From: Quercus robur
Lineage: Eukaryota; Streptophyta; Magnoliopsida; Fagales; Fagaceae
Reading direction: 5' to 3'
Assembly (NCBI RefSeq): GCF_932294415.1
Contig: NC_065538.1
Coordinates: 75,865,834 to 75,929,833 of the forward strand
DNA length: 64,000 bases
In this document: positions 1-14,655 of the stretch, piece after piece
How the letters are laid out: every line of letters starts with the position of its first letter
Position numbering within the stretch: the stretch's first letter is position 1
Translations under genes and position numbers: made by a program
Notes under the pieces: model-generated
The model's input: only the letters and a program-made list of their open reading frames with translations
What the model was told of the DNA's origin: nothing
The model's database searches: none

Positions 1-3000
1 ATCTCGGAACAATGAGTCATACAATTCACAGACAAACTGAGACAGTTCCTCCTCATCTTCTTCCCAAAAACTAGTGGTATGGTCAACACTTTTCTCAAGG
101 TCACTGTCTTCCCAATCACTCACCGGACTGGCAGGTTCAGCTTCTTCATCTTCTGCCTCTTCATCTCCAATCTCAAACTTCCCATTTTCAAAAATATTGA
201 GCTCCCCTGATCCATGGAAGGTTGTTATCTGTGTTTCAGGGGGCTCAGTTGAAGAACATATAACAGCTTTGGCACCAGAGTCAAGAAGGGCCTTAATCAG
301 ACCTGAGTTAGGCCCACAAGTCCCTGTGCAAATTATTATTCTATCCCTCCAAGCTCCAACCTACAATTATTCAAGAAATAAAGCATCAGCCACATCAATG
401 AAAAAGAGAAATAGTAATACATAAAGCAACCCTGCCTTAAAAGAGCTATGCTCTCTTGGAAAGAGAAACTCAAACCTCATATCTTTTATGGATCACTAAA
501 TTCTAAAATCACCAATATTCACATCTTTGTATTGCATTCCAATGTTCTTAAAGAAAACCATGAGATTTGACAAGATGTTAATAGCCTTTTTCTTACTAGC
601 AAACTATGAACTTGCTATTACTTCCCCTTTAATTCAAGGTTATCATTCTTTAAACCTTGTTTCCAATAGAGTAATAGAGAAAAAACACATAAAATTTGGG
701 GACTTGCAACATGACACAAATAATTATGCTAATGCAATGATCCTAGGGACCAAACCCAGGACCCACTTTTGGAGGGACTAACCGTACCTACTAATGGCCA
801 GTGATGAAAAGCTCAGAGGGCATTCCTTAAGAATGAATGTCATTGACACAACAGAACACAACACAAAACAATAGGAAATCATGGGCTTATTGCAATAAAA
901 CTCTCAGATGTTAAGACATTCTACTACATTTGTAATAAAGTTAGAAGCAATTCTCTTATATTAATCTAAGAGCTCTTATCTTCGTGGCCCAAGTACAACT
1001 GTACAATAGTCATTATGTGTAAAAAAATATTTGGGGTACCAACTTCAATTATATGACATACAATTGAAACAGAAGAAATGTAAATTATTAAGATTAATAT
1101 ATTTTAGAATATGAACCTATTGTTTGAGTGAATTTGCTTTTGCAGTTATGATGTAATTAAATTATTTTTTTATATTCTTCATTTCATGTGCAATTAGATT
1201 TGATTTTGCCTCTATGATGGTTTTTTATTCAATTTCTATTGTTGCCAAAGTAACTAAACTTGAGCAAGAGTGCCAAAATCCAAATATATTTTTTCCCCGG
1301 ATAAGAAGTATTCTAAATAATTCGTCTTTGATATAAATTTAGGAAAAATAACTATACAACCTCTTTTTACATAAACAATTAGTTCACAACCTATTGATAA
1401 TTAACACAAGGAAATAAATGCATTTGTCCCATTAACACCTGGCAATAAATTAATACTTTGACATAAATGCAAGCTTTTGTTGAAGAGAATAATGTTTCTT
1501 TCTCAAGGAATGCATCACACGTCAAAACCTTAGGCTGTGGGCTAATACATCAAGGCAAAAGCTCTTGTTTTCCCCCTTCTAGAATTCTAAATCATCACTC
1601 CCTATGGAAATCAGATTATAACTGAAATTTAATTTTTGGAGGGGTGGGGGGTGGAAGATAGCTACAGATAGTTACAGAAGTTGAATAAATATTAGACTAC
1701 TAAGTACTAATCATTTCCAAAGCTCCACAAAATTTAGAGGAAAAAGGAAAACTATGTAAATATAAGTGAAAGCCAAGAACATACCATCCAACGAACATCA
1801 TCAGGAGTTAAGTGCATAGAAGGGACTGTTCTACGGAACATATATGCCCCAATTTCTTGGTCATCTTCCATGACCTTCAAAAACATAACAAACTTATTAA
1901 TTTGATAACTTCACATTAATGAAAAAATAAATCATCAGGAAAGAGAATTAAAAAGGAATACTTGGGTTTGGCGCCCTATATAACGATGGCCAATGCCTCC
2001 AATTTGGAAGTATGGTCTAAATGAAACCAAATCAGAAACAGTTGAAATATTGGCAAGAACTGATGCCCCCTTTCTGTGATGTCTTCGCATTACTGGCAAC
2101 AAACTCAATTTAACACTCTGTACAAATTTCTCTGCAAGCTCTCCAGGTTCAGCAACCACAAATACATCATTCTGCCAACTAGAGATATATGTAGCTAGTA
2201 GGTTAGGAATAAGACTGAAGCAATGTCAACATGAATATTTTGCAACTGAAACAACAGCAGCCCTGTTTACCTTAATATTGAGCCAATCGAATCATTTTGG
2301 AGGGACAAGTGTATAATGCCCACTTGTGGTGAGTTCTGTAATTTCTTATGTAATGACCGTACAGGTAAAGAAAGCTGTCTAGGCCCTGAAGGAGACTTTG
2401 GTGGTGATACAGCTGTCTTTCCAGATTGGCCATCTAAGCTTAAAGGAGGGACCATATCAATTCGACCAACGCTCTGTGGGCCAAAATCAGGACTGTATAG
2501 CAGTGGGCTTGACGGGAAGCTTCCAGTAAACAGAGGTGATGTAAATGGCGTTGGGAATGTTGTTGCTGGCATTGTCTTCACAATCCCTGAAATCCCTTGC
2601 ATTAGGGATAACCGTATTCCATTATGAGAACAAAATGACTCGAGTGCACGAGCATGATGCACTGTTCTGCCTGAATCTGGACTGTGTGAAGCTTCAACAA
2701 GCAGTACATTTCGCCTCCAACCAAGAGAAGGACCATTCACATCTAGCACAGCAGAAGGAAGATTTTATGGTAAAAAGAGTACACACAAAGATAATATCCT
2801 CCTGAAACCACTGGCCATAAAAAATATCCTCCTGAAACCAATTACAGAAAATCAGTGCCTGTACCTGAACTTGACCCCTTTGACTTGGGGTAATGCTGAA
2901 TTCTTATATTCTCTGACCACTTCTCATCATTTTGGTAAGGAACAAGCAGTCGCTCACAGACATTCTTGAAGGCATGAGAATTATTTTGGATGTATTCCTG

Positions 3001-6000
3001 GACAGAAGCTTCCAACTTCAGCCAGACAGCTGGATCAGTCTCATCCAGTTCCATATCACAACGCTCATCAACTGCAATGGCAGGCCATGTAGAACACCGA
3101 TTGAGAATCAGAAACTTTCAGTCAAAATGATATTTAAGGATAACAGATGGAGAACGGAGAAAGTAGTTTACATCCATGCATAGGGTGTATAAGAGCCAAG
3201 CTGAGCATATCACAGCTCAAGCTCAGCACGGTCAAAATTGTGGGAGCTCAAGCTCACCTCTAACTTGACTCAAAGCCATAAAATCCCAATTCAAGTTTGG
3301 CTCAGACTACAAATCGCCAGACTCATTAGCCTTTATGTTGTGCTCAATAAACAAGTTAGAGATGCTCAAAACAGTGAATCCAATTGTCAATTCTCAGCTG
3401 CTGGGCTTTAAATTTTCCATGAAGTCTAAAGTTATATTTATAGTAAAATCTCTGGCATGTGTGTGCGTGTCTTTTTTTTTTTTTTAAATCACGCAGATTC
3501 AAATCCAATAGAGTAATATTTGAGCAATAACATGGCTGAATCATTAGCTTCTCAAAACAAACATCTACACCACATATGTTTGAATTTTTCAAATTACCAA
3601 ACATGGAAATTCACATGCCTATAAGCCAAAACATGTATGGCTTTAGCCTGTATAACTCAATGAATAAGCCAACTAAGGCTCCAGACATGATTTCTGCATT
3701 TGAAAATATATAACTCCAGTCTTACCAGGATTAAATCGAAAATACTGTATTTCTGGGAGCATAGGAAGCAATGTACTTAGAGCTTCCTCCACTCGATCCA
3801 CAGAGCATGCACTCTCAATCAACACTTGGCCCGTATCCAGATAACGCCAACCACCTTTTCGCACCTAAGAACAGCAAAGATTTATATGAATCCATACAAT
3901 AAAGCAACTCTTATGAAGTTCAGTGGCAATAGAAAAAAAAAATGAAAAATTAGAATCACTCTAGTATTCACAATATTATTGGTAACTCAGAAAATGGAAG
4001 CAATTTTACAGTCCCTGTTATTTTTTAAGTACATTTTCAATATATGCCCATAGGATTTTTTTCTCGATGTCTTTTGCCAAAAGGCCCAAAACAAAAAGTC
4101 ATGCCCCTAATACAATAGAAGATATTTAAAATAACATTGTACATCTGAGATTGTATAACAGCCTTCATCACCCTAAGTAATATGCAAAATTGATAATGAA
4201 TGGCTAGGGAAGCATGGGGTTAAATTCATGTTCTCATATCAGGTACAGTAGAAGCAACATGGAGATCTAGATCTACTAATAAAAACTCCCCAAATTTCTG
4301 TTCGGGAAGAGAGGGAAGGCAAAAAGTAGGAATTAAACTCCAGATACAATCTGAAACCCAACCTTAAAAGCCCTCTCCACAAGATCTAGCCAACAAAAAA
4401 CCTTCAACAATATTTTTATAAAATTTGACTAAATATTAGCTTTAAGGGTCATAAAAAATAAAGACACCAGAAAACCAAAAAGAAAAGAGAGTTTTTCCCT
4501 TTTTCTGTAATTATTTATTAAAAACAATCATAGGCTTTTGGGATTTCAAGCTCTTAGTTTTAATAAAAGCTGTAATGTTCTGGTGTTTTTATGTGTAAAG
4601 TGAAGAAAAGATAGTTTAGATAAGAACAGGGTGTTCACAGAACAAAATTTTATCCCCTTTTCAAATTCACAAAATTATTGTGACTACTCTGAAAAAGTTG
4701 AGATTTAACTGAAAAAGCTATAATTCAAAATTGACCCTTTGAAAACAAAATAGAAGCAGTCAGTAGCAACCTTTGTTGGAACAGAACCACACCCAATGGA
4801 AACTAAGCAGTCAATTCTCGTGTCAGGCCAAAGAAGTTGTGCTTCTCTTATGGCAAAAACTGTAGGATTGTTTGCCACTATTGCACCATCTTGCCAGCGG
4901 TGTACATCTACAGAAATTTAAGGAAAATTACGTAATTAAGAGAAAATAAAACATTAAAAAGGGAAAAAGCCTAACACACTCAACTTAATCAAGAAAAAAA
5001 AAACGGTGAAATGGATCATTTAAACAAAGAAAAGAAAGGAATACCATCTGAGTAATCATCAAGATAATATGGTGCAGCAGATGATGCTCTTATAGCTTGC
5101 CATACTTCATGCTTACAACTTCCAATAAAAGCACTGCGCTTATAACCAACTTCAGAACCTATAGTAGGTGATCCTTGCACAGAAATTCCAGAACTTTCTG
5201 ACACTGGAAGAGGCACTTCTGGTGTTCCAGCAGGGTACTGCAATTTAAGATGAAAAAGGTGATTTAATGAAATTACGAAAAAAAGAACCACCTACAATTT
5301 TCACAAAGACCAAAACTGTATACACCTATGCAGCAGAATATGAAGCTACAATGCTAGTATTAAATGTGTCCAAAAGTAATAATGTGTCCAAATGAAATAA
5401 TGGACCTCTTGGCAACAAACCTGATAATTGCGAAATACGAAAGGCTGAGCTGGCATAACGCTCACCAAGGTTGATACAACAAAAACTTTAGGAATGCTTT
5501 TCACTGCAGACTCAATCAAAAGATCCCCATCCTCATCAGCACACATTTCCTGTAACAACCTCTGAAACTGATCTGCACTATGCTGCAAGATAACATCTTA
5601 TAGTATCTTTTTCCAAGTAAAGGGAAGAATAATCAAACTTAACACAATGGATAAATATTTTAAAATATAATGAGTAGAAATAAAGTTTGAACTAATGACT
5701 TTGCTTCGTTTACTAAAATTCCAACCTTTTGAGAATCTAAATCATTCACAAAAAATAATACAGAAAATACATGACGACAATTAATTAAAGAGTTAGCAAC
5801 TGGCCGATTAAATTTATAAGAAAAAGGTTTACTCTCCTATCCACCCCAAAAGAAAAAGAATCTTGTTAAAACAATAAAAAAATCTTGTGAAAGATGCTAA
5901 TTTTCTTCTAAAAGTCACACCTCCACATAACAAAAATATCATGAAACTTATGAAGAACAAGATAAAGCACAAATGAAAGAAGAATAACCCATACTTTAGA

Positions 6001-8601
6001 TCCATGTACAACAACTCTAAAACTCTGTGATGAGCTTTTATATAGCTGATCCAACTTTTCTCTCCAAGTTGCAGCTTCATTGTCCTTTGGCACAGATTCA
6101 GCAAAGACAAGTTTTCCTATGTTTTCATTATTTCAGAATGGGATAAATAATTTGATAATTAAATAAAAACCTTCATATATACCATTTCCAACTGCAACAT
6201 ACTCACCAAGATTTTTGTATATTTCTTCACATTGTTCCAAGGTCATCAGCTTAATACCAAGAGCAACAGCAAGCATGCCACCTGTTGATGTTCCACATAT
6301 AAGGTCGAACATTTCATGTATCCGCTTTCCGGTTCCTTTCTCTATTTCTTTAAGAATTTGTACAGTTGCCAGACCCTTCATGCCACCTCCATCCATTGAG
6401 AGTATGCGCAGTCCTTGCTTTGCTACTGGTCTCCCTCTTATGGCACGCCGTAGATTTTCATTCTCCCCTAAGAAGGCACGAAATAAAATCAGACCCCATC
6501 AGGTTAAACAATCTCAAAAATACAGATAAATTTGATCCAAAATGCAGACCCAGAATTGCCAAGGCACGAGCTGCTGCTTTATTCACACGTGGTTCAGGTG
6601 CAACCGTCAAGCGCAAGAGAAGTTCCCGCAAACTTTCAGAAGTAACCAGAATACGGCGGTTCTCTAAACAGAAGGCCAAATTTCCGAATGCTAACAAAGC
6701 TAACCTTTGTACCTAATGAAAGACAAACCTTAAGTATAAGTTGACCACGAAATATAAGGGAAACACTTAAATCAAATATATTATGAGAAGGGAAGTAGAG
6801 AACTTGCCTCATGATTTTTATGTGCACATAACATCTTTAATGATTTCAATACATCCTTGGTCAACATCTTCTGAGCTACAGTGTCCGATGCAAAGGCTAA
6901 CTTAACCACAACTTGCAATACAGATATTACTTCTTCCTGACCAGAAGATTTCAGCACTAGTTCAATGGGTTGCATGATGTCAGCTTTCATCAACTGCATT
7001 GCAACAGAAACATCTGCAGAAAGAGATGAAAGAGCAGAGCATGCTTGTTCAACCTGTCAGAAGACAGAATTATTAAGACCATGCCTAACGGAGGAATATT
7101 TATGTTTTATAAACAAATGAAATTTTACTCATATTAGCAAGAATTATCAAAACATACCACATGACGGTTGTCACTGTTTATCATACTAATTAGCTGCCGT
7201 ACCGCATTCTCATCTTTACCAACAACTACACGGTTTCCTTGGTCTTGCATTATCTTCGCTAGTGCCGACGCTAGTAAAGGGTGATGACAAGAAGAAAAAC
7301 GGAATATAAGAGAGAAGAAGGCGCTTAGCTTATGTCTAGATGCAACAAAATAAGAATTGTTTTCCATCTGCAATTACCAAAAAAAACAGTACACATATTC
7401 AATTTGATATGTTATCTACACTTAAAAAGACACTAAAAAAGCCCAAAGGCTCCTACTAGTTCTGTATCCATTAATACCTCTATTTGCACATTCACCGATC
7501 TTAAGTTTTCATCTGCTACAATCCTGATATTTGCAAGAGACAAATGGCGAAGTTTGTGCAATGGCAAAATTTCGGGAAGGAATTCGAGAGGATTACCAAA
7601 AAGCCTCAAAACCCGTAACTCAGCCATAGCCCTAACATAAAATTAAAAACAATTAGACCCAGAAAAAGTACTAGACTTTACAAGATTTTTGGAAACGGGA
7701 AATACAACAAAGAATAGACCAAAATATGCTGATTTCATACTAAGATGACCTGAAGTCAAGGAGAGGCCGGACAAGCTTGTTGTGCTCCAATGATAATTCC
7801 TCCAGTTCAACGCACTGTCTCAGTTCTACTGCTTACATTCCAACCAAAATCAGACAAGTGGAAATGTTGCATGAAAAAAAATGTCTAGCCTGAGTTCAAG
7901 CTTGTTTGTTCCATTCAAATTTGACATAATTTAACTTCAATAGAGCAAACTGGTTAGAAATACAGAATAACTCCATGCTTACCAGGTACTGAAACCAGCA
8001 TGTTGGAATCGACCCTAAGCACTGTTAAGCTTTTCAGCTCACCAAGCTCTGGTGGCAAAACTGTAAGCTTGTTGTTATCGAGATACAGTTTCTCAAGATG
8101 CGGCAACTGTGTTAGCTCTACCGGCAACGCCTGTCAATAATAGACAACTAGTAGGTACTAAAATGCTGAACTTAAATCAACCAAGTCCCGTTCCCAACTA
8201 CCAAACACAGATCAAAATCACACTATTTGACCTCTGCAACTTTTGCTAGCTCTATATATACTTCAATAGCTTTAGTGCCACACCATTGCCCAAAACTGTG
8301 GAGCAGACAGTTTCTACTTACTGGCACTAGCTCATTACAATTACACCAAACTTAGTCACGCATTTAAAAGAACTACAGAATCCCATTTTTTGCTAATTCA
8401 GTACTAAATCATCTCAATATTGCCTATTCACCTCAAGAGAAAGTAACTAAATCTATTCTTTTGCCACCTCACAAAGAATTTTATGAAAATATATATGTTT
8501 TAACTCCTAAATCTGGATCAAGTTCTATTTTTAGTCCCTAAAATTTGAGAGGTTAATTTTCAATTCTTAGAAAATACTCCCTCGCAAAGAATTTTATGAA
8601 A

Positions 8602-8635
<34 letters not shown>

Positions 8636-9563
8636 GTTTTAACTCCAAACTCTGGATCAAGTTCTATTTTAGTCCCTGAGAGGTTCATTTTCAATTCTTA
8701 GAAAATTATAGACATACCAAGTTAATCCATTTTTCACCACAAGCACTCGATTTAACTTAAAAGAATTTCCCAATATCCAAACACATCAAAAGGGTGAAAC
8801 TTAGATACAGTTATTTAGATGCAACACATTGGGCTCCCCACTAAAATTCAAACACATGTGCATTGATCAATACAAGCATAAACATTATTTCGAGCAGAAT
8901 TAAATTCAATCTAGCTATGCGTTTAAATTTAATTGAAGAACCAAATTATAAGTCTTATCCCATTAGAAAAAATCTATCTGAAAACGAAATGAAATGAAAA
9001 ATTTGAAGACTCACAGACAAACCACAGGCACCAAGAGAGAGCACAGTGACAGTCCTCCAATGGTCGCCGCATTCGGAGATGCCAGCTTCGTTGGGCATCG
9101 GCGGAGGGAGATTGGCCCTCAAAAGTCTCGTCAACACGCCGGTACCGTCGCTCTGCTGACCCGACCCGGCCACCTTGGTCATCGTCACGACCCGCAGAGG
9201 CTCCCTCCGCTTCACCACCGTCATCTCCACAGCCACATTCTCATCCTCCGCCTTCAAAACCACCTCCACCGTGTCCTGCGGCATCGGCAGCGCCACCATG
9301 AGCTGCGACTGAAGCCTGAGAGCCACCTGCTCCTCGTCGTCCCCAGCCGACCACTCCAACTCGATCCGAAACCCTAGCTCCTGATCTTGCGCCACTATCG
9401 ACGACGCCGAAGACGACCGCGACGCCGGGCCCATCGTCGACGACGACGAAGCGGAGGAAGATGAAGACACGCGGCCGGGACTCTCCACGGGTTCTTCATT
9501 GCCGTAGCTCAGAGCGAGGTGGAAGATCTCCGAAGGTCGCTTCCAGCCTAATCCCCAAGACAT
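1..9563 (-). CDS. PLP1 (pPLA-I): Patatin-like phospholipase pPLA-I (LRR + ARM + patatin), 3' end cut by window
   Basis: Lipid acyl hydrolase of the plant pPLA-I type, which releases fatty acids from galactolipids and phospholipids. I assembled 18 exons, all in phase: 9563-9015, 8130-7983, 7828-7750, 7631-7478, 7367-7158, 7053-6808, 6712-6550, 6467-6207, 6116-5995, 5582-5421, 5237-5045, 4907-4771, 3864-3726, 3071-2865, 2742-2271, 2178-1962, 1874-1785 and 360 to the window edge. That makes 1303 codons, close to the ~1300 aa I recall for the Arabidopsis protein, so only a few codons and the stop are missing. Residues ~184-310 are leucine-rich repeats, ~311-516 ARM-like helices and ~535-855 the patatin domain: DGGG at 542-545, nucleophile Ser577 in GTSTGG, catalytic Asp769 in DGA. 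The tail is acidic. The start MSWGLGWKRPSEIFHL fits the family N-terminus. Intron 6 has a GC donor. Confidence 0.95.
8473..8707. repeat. Tandem duplication inside pPLA-I intron 1
   Basis: Two adjacent ~115-bp copies (about 8473-8585 and 8586-8707) share the same order of motifs, from AAAGAATTTTATGAAAATAT to TTTTCAATTCTTAGAAAAT. The second copy carries an expanded (TA)n run near 8610-8634. It is intronic and does not touch splice sites. Confidence 0.75.
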
Positions 9564-9735
9564 TGTGCGGATACGGATCGGAGATTTAGGGTTTCGACGA
9601 GGCGATCTGATCGGAAGGCGGGGAATTGAGGAGGCGGTGGAGTCGCATTTTTTTTCTTGGGATTAGAATGCGAAGATGATCATTGTAGAGAAGAGGAATT
9701 TGGAGAGAAAGGAATGGTGGAATTTTTAGGGTTAG

Positions 9736-9838
9736 GGATTTGAGAGAGAGAGTCAGAGAAGATGAAGTTGATAATGGCGGGAGAGACAGAGAGAACGCCG
9801 GTGTTGAAGTTCACAGAGAAGAGAGAGAAATGTGAAAC
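9736..9838 (-). promoter_or_regulatory. Pyrimidine-patch upstream region of pPLA-I
   Basis: Repeated GAGAGA runs on the + strand read as CT-rich stretches on the coding strand, 170-275 bp upstream of the ATG at 9563. Pyrimidine patches of this kind are common in plant core promoters and 5' leaders. No convincing TATA box was found nearby, so the transcription start is not located. Confidence 0.35.
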
Positions 9839-9970
9839 TGAAATAGCTGTTATACTATTTTATTTTTTTTCTACATTCTTCTTCTTGCTACAGTTTTTTA
9901 TTTGCTAGTACTACTTTATAACGTTTATTATTGATAATATTACTCTTTCACCCTTAAACTATTCCTAAAA

Positions 9971-10013
<43 letters not shown>

Positions 10014-10732
10014 CTTTTTTCATCTTCTTAGATATAAATTTGATATTAAAGGTTGGAGCTTGGCATGCCCAATGAGATCAACTAGCATTCTAGCAAAGAG
10101 TTAATACTGGTAAAATTTGATGAGATTGGATCGAGTTATGAGGTTTCCCATATGGAAATCAAATGAACCACACTTGTTTAAAATAGCTTTGCGCAATTGC
10201 TTGCTTCCCTAGTCACCGACCGTCATGGTGCTAATCCTCTTATCATCTCCACTTCACATGTCAGCATCCGTCCTTGCCCTCCCCATCTCATACTCAATTT
10301 ATATGGAGTTTCGATAGAGATTTTTAAATATCCATCAATTTATTGATTTGTTGACAATGATGCTACCTAAATCGTTAACATCGACAAAACAACCAATAGG
10401 TATAATAGATCAAACCGCAATTGACAACATGCATATTCATAGCCAACAACGATTTTAATTCCTTCAAATCCCGATGTGATTAAGCCAGTTAGTGGGTTGA
10501 CACTAAACAACTTGTGATCACTTATAATCATAATTATAGTTGAAATTTCCCCCACCTCCCCCAATTATCAAATTATTAAAAAAAATTATAGTTGAAATCA
10601 TTGTATTTTTAAAATAAATTCTTAAAAATAAAGTTGAGCTTTTCGAAAAATAATAACAATAATATTAGGAAGTGAAGAAAATAATAACATTGAAATGTTT
10701 CAAATTTATAAGAACTAAATTGACTAGCAACG

Positions 10733-10865
10733 CATGAGTGTGGCTTGGTGGTAAAAGTTTTCATATCACTTCACATGATATTTGGCATGAGTTAAGTGGT
10801 TCAAGCAGTGGTGCTTCTACAAATATGTTATGCCCACAACAATAACCACATCAAAACCTTAGTAA
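10733..10865 (+). repeat. tRNA-derived SINE-like repeat, copy 1
   Basis: It begins GTGTGGCTTGGTGGTAAAAG, resembling a Pol III A box, and has GTGGTTCAAGCAG about 55 bp later, resembling a B box. The same arrangement recurs at 35.43 kb and 51.71 kb, with a looser relative at 62.11 kb. Similarity between copies was judged by eye. Confidence 0.5.
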
Positions 10866-12408
10866 TGCACATTATATTACCTAATCATCACGTAGTATGA
10901 GATCAATGAATTAACATTGAAGACCCATTTTTTATTCATCAAAAGAAAGATGAAGAACAAGAAGAGAAAAAAAAAATACTTATGTCTGGAGCAAATTAAT
11001 ACACTAGTGGGTTTGTGGAGCGGCATAGTCTTGGATGAGAGTTCTACACGTAAGACAGATATTGGTGGAAGAGACGTCTCACATTCACTTTTGCTTCTAC
11101 TATTTTCTTTGGGTTCCGACATCAGGCTTTTGATCATCAAACAATGAGATCATCTAATCATTTTCAATCAATATTTAAAAACAAATTATATGAAAAAACA
11201 AATATGCTTTTACTTCCTTTTTTTTTAATTTTATTATTATTATTATTATTATTTTTTATAGAGAGTTTTAATCTATAGCATCCACTCTTGATGATATCTC
11301 TTTATTATCAGATCAAGACACCAATTGGTTTTTAATGAATATGGAAATTGAAACCCAAATCACTTATTTAACAATTAGAAACTTTATCAATTAAACTAAC
11401 TAAAACCCATAAAATATGCTTTTACAGTTTTAATAACTAGCAAGGCTAGTGACACAACTTTTCATAATTTTTTTTACAACTTACTAAGTTGTGATTAGAA
11501 TAACATTATTTTCACAAGGGTTCACCACAAACTTTTATTATACACTATTTAAAAAAAGTCACTTCAACCATTATGAAAAAAAATTGTGAAATTCTGTGTG
11601 TATCTAACTCTAGATATAATTTCCCATAAAAAAAAAACAAAAAAAAAAAACTCTAGATATAATTTCTTATAAAAAGAATTCCATATATAATTTATTTCTG
11701 GATAATTTGATAGTTATAATAATAAGGATAGATATTCAAATTTTGGTTCTCCTAATAGAAAAGACCAAACTATACTAAAAGGTACAAGGCTCTGATAAAT
11801 TATCATATTGCTCCTAAATGAGAGGAAGCTGTGAGAGTTGCTTTCATTAACATTACTCTTAAATTACTCTTGAAATCTTAACAAAGACATGAATAATTAT
11901 ATACCACTACCATTACCATTGTTCTGATTTTATTTTTAATTTTTGGTTAAAATGAGCCAAACCGTGTATTGGTAGTCATTGGACTTAGATATACAAATGC
12001 CCTGGCATGATTTTATGTTACATCATGTAAGGATTAAAATAAATGGGGTTTGCTAAAAGTTTTGTAATTTAATTAACACTTTCTGTTATTTTCAACGAAA
12101 ACGTTTAGGGTTCAAATTCCTCTCTCCTAACTATTGAATTATTAGAAAAATAAGGTTGATATTTCTGTAGCTCTCATGTAAATATATTTATATATTTATA
12201 ATTTTTTAGTGTTATAAATCTCTCAAAGAATGATAAAATTATATTATTAAAAAAGAGAAACTAAATATAAACATGTACTTTAACATTAAGTTGACAAAAT
12301 GATTTTCATTTTTTTTTTCATGACAAAGACATAAAAAGGAAGTTGTAAAACTTTTTGGACAAAATAAAATTTTAAATATAACTACTACATAAAACACCAA
12401 ATTCTAAC

Positions 12409-12450
<42 letters not shown>

Positions 12451-13920
12451 AAATTCTACTGCTAATGTATTAGATAAGCAAAATATTAAATTTTAAGAAA
12501 TAAATACCATTGGTCCCAGAAATAAATATTGAAAAGAACAGGATGTGAGTTAGAATCACTACCTTTATTACCACGATTTTTCTTATTGAAAAGGACCTAA
12601 TAATTTGAATATTTATTTCCTTTATTTTTATAAATATGTCAAGATTTGAACCTTTCATATTTTATTTAAACTCACATAAGAATTTAAGGTTTTTTTTTTT
12701 TTAGAGTTTTAACTTATGACGTCCACTCCATTTGATAGTCATTTATCATCACACTAAGACACCAACCAATTATATATATATATACAAGAATTAAACTTCA
12801 GATCTCTTATTCAATCATTATAGACTTTACTAGTTGAACTAACTGGAACATACAAGAATTTAAGTTTTATAAGGCGTACCCGTATTTAAAATAATCTAAA
12901 AAAAAAAATGGGGGTTTATAGAATTGACCATGACTTCCCTTCCTCTGCGATTGAAAATGACATTCTATCGACAAATTTGACCCAGAATGTGGAATCATCC
13001 TCTGATTGTGGAGTATATATTGTTATTATTTACATTATTTTAAACTACTCCTATGTACTTACATAAACAAATCTCTATGGCCTTTTGTTTTGTTTTCTGT
13101 TTGCTTCAGCTTTGTCTAAATTGTTGAATAATTCTCTTGACCTTTCTGCTGGAGCTTTCATTTGACTCCCAAGGAATGATCCCAATAATGTGATCCAACT
13201 CAAACTCTTGATTTATTTATTTTCTTGGGAATTTCTAAGGCAATACTATTACAGTATTAGCTAAGGATGGACTACTATAGACGATGATATATCGAGATCT
13301 TTTACTACCACTATGAAAAACGTGTCTAATCATATTAAATAATTGATTTTCAAGCATATAAATTAGATTATAATTAAGAAAATTAATTCAATGTTATTCA
13401 TCATGCAATTTTTTTTTTTTGGTTGCAAATCTAGGGTTCATTTGGTTAGGCATTTTGGGAGATTAAAATAATATTTTTAAAACCCAAAACTTTGTTTTGC
13501 AACTCCTACTCCTCATAAATTTTTTTATAAACATTTATTTTAATCTCAAAAAACTGTGTTTTTAATAACTTATACAAACACATCCCTAGACGTCTATGTT
13601 TTATTTTCTTAAGCTAAATCTAGAATGGACACAAAAATTTGGTTTTGCTTTCCATGTGTTGATAATGTTGCTGTCTTGAGGGAGAGAGGCGTGTAATAAA
13701 ACATGACAAATTCGTTCCTAAAAAAAATGACACATTCCTTCAATTTGACAATAAAATATGAATCTTTTGGCATCGTGGTTTGTGAAGTCATACCTTTCAA
13801 TTGTTTGAAAGGGTAGGGGAAATGAATGTCTGAATAGAATAAAATAGATATTTTTTAATTAAAAAAAAAAGAATATTCTATATATTCTTTAGTTTGGAAG
13901 TTTTGCAAGAAATGAAAAAT

Positions 13921-14066
13921 TATTAGGTGCTCTCGGAGTATTATAAATATGTACTCCTTCCTCTCACATGAATGGTAGGTTCCACCATGAATTTAATTAG
14001 TGAGATCCACAATTCATGTGAGAAGAGGAAGTATGCATTTATGGTACTCCGGGAGTACACAATAAT
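13921..14066. mobile_element. Small palindromic MITE
   Basis: About 55-bp imperfect inverted arms (from TATTAGGTGCTCTCGGAG on the left; the right arm ends GGGAGTACACAATAAT) meet at a short centre, with TCACATGAAT on one arm and ATTCATGTGA on the other. The flanks are A/T only, so a TA or TWA target duplication is possible. No coding capacity. Confidence 0.6.
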
Positions 14067-14162
14067 TTCCCGTGACTAAGAGTGAACGCTAAATTTGGTT
14101 TCTCTATGTTACTAAAAATTGGCAAAATTCATTGTCCTCATTAATTGCCAAAAATAAATTAA

Positions 14163-14655
14163 GGGTAATTATACCCCTCTTCCTTTAAGTTCCAAGAAAT
14201 GACACTCTACCCTAAACTTAAAAAAAAAAAAAAAAAAAAAACATTTTCTCCTGACGTCCAATTAACCAAACTTTGTTAAATTAATATTAAAAATATTGTG
14301 TACTAACCTACAATTTGCTCAACGAGATTCTCAAAAAAAAAAAAAAAAAAAAAAAAAAGGCAGATTTCCAAAACTATTTTATTTCATAATTAAAAATTTT
14401 TTGTTTTAAATTTTTTTAATTAAAGTGTATTTTAAAATATTAAATGTCAATTTTGCTTATTATTTTTTCTCCTTTTTTTTTAATGGGTTATGAAGAGATT
14501 TGCCATCACAAGTTTATGTATTTTTTTTGTCCCTAAACTTTCTCCTTACATATATTGTAAATTATGTTTTTTTTTAAAAGGCATCATAAATTATTTTAAA
14601 GTCACATTTTAAGTATAAATTATATATGTATATGTATGCAGTGGTGGAGCTAGAA
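14163..14655 (+). repeat. Left long inverted repeat of the composite element
   Basis: Runs from GGGTAATTATACCCC to GTATGCAGTGGTGGAGC. Its reverse complement matches 18,865-19,457 block by block, with ~150 bp present on the right but absent here. A-runs at 14,221-14,240 and 14,333-14,358 interrupt it. Confidence 0.6.

Larger units (their letters stand above)
9850..14162. other. Gene-free AT-rich intergenic region
   Basis: No ORF here resembles a protein I know. It contains long A runs (9973-10010 and about 12412-12448), a SINE-like repeat near 10.73 kb and a small palindromic MITE near 13.92 kb, both listed separately. The rest is low-complexity AT-rich sequence. Confidence 0.7.

Noticed and set aside
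8994..9377. 127-codon plus-strand ORF
   Set aside because: Antisense shadow of pPLA-I exon 1, His/Arg-rich because of the GC-rich coding strand.
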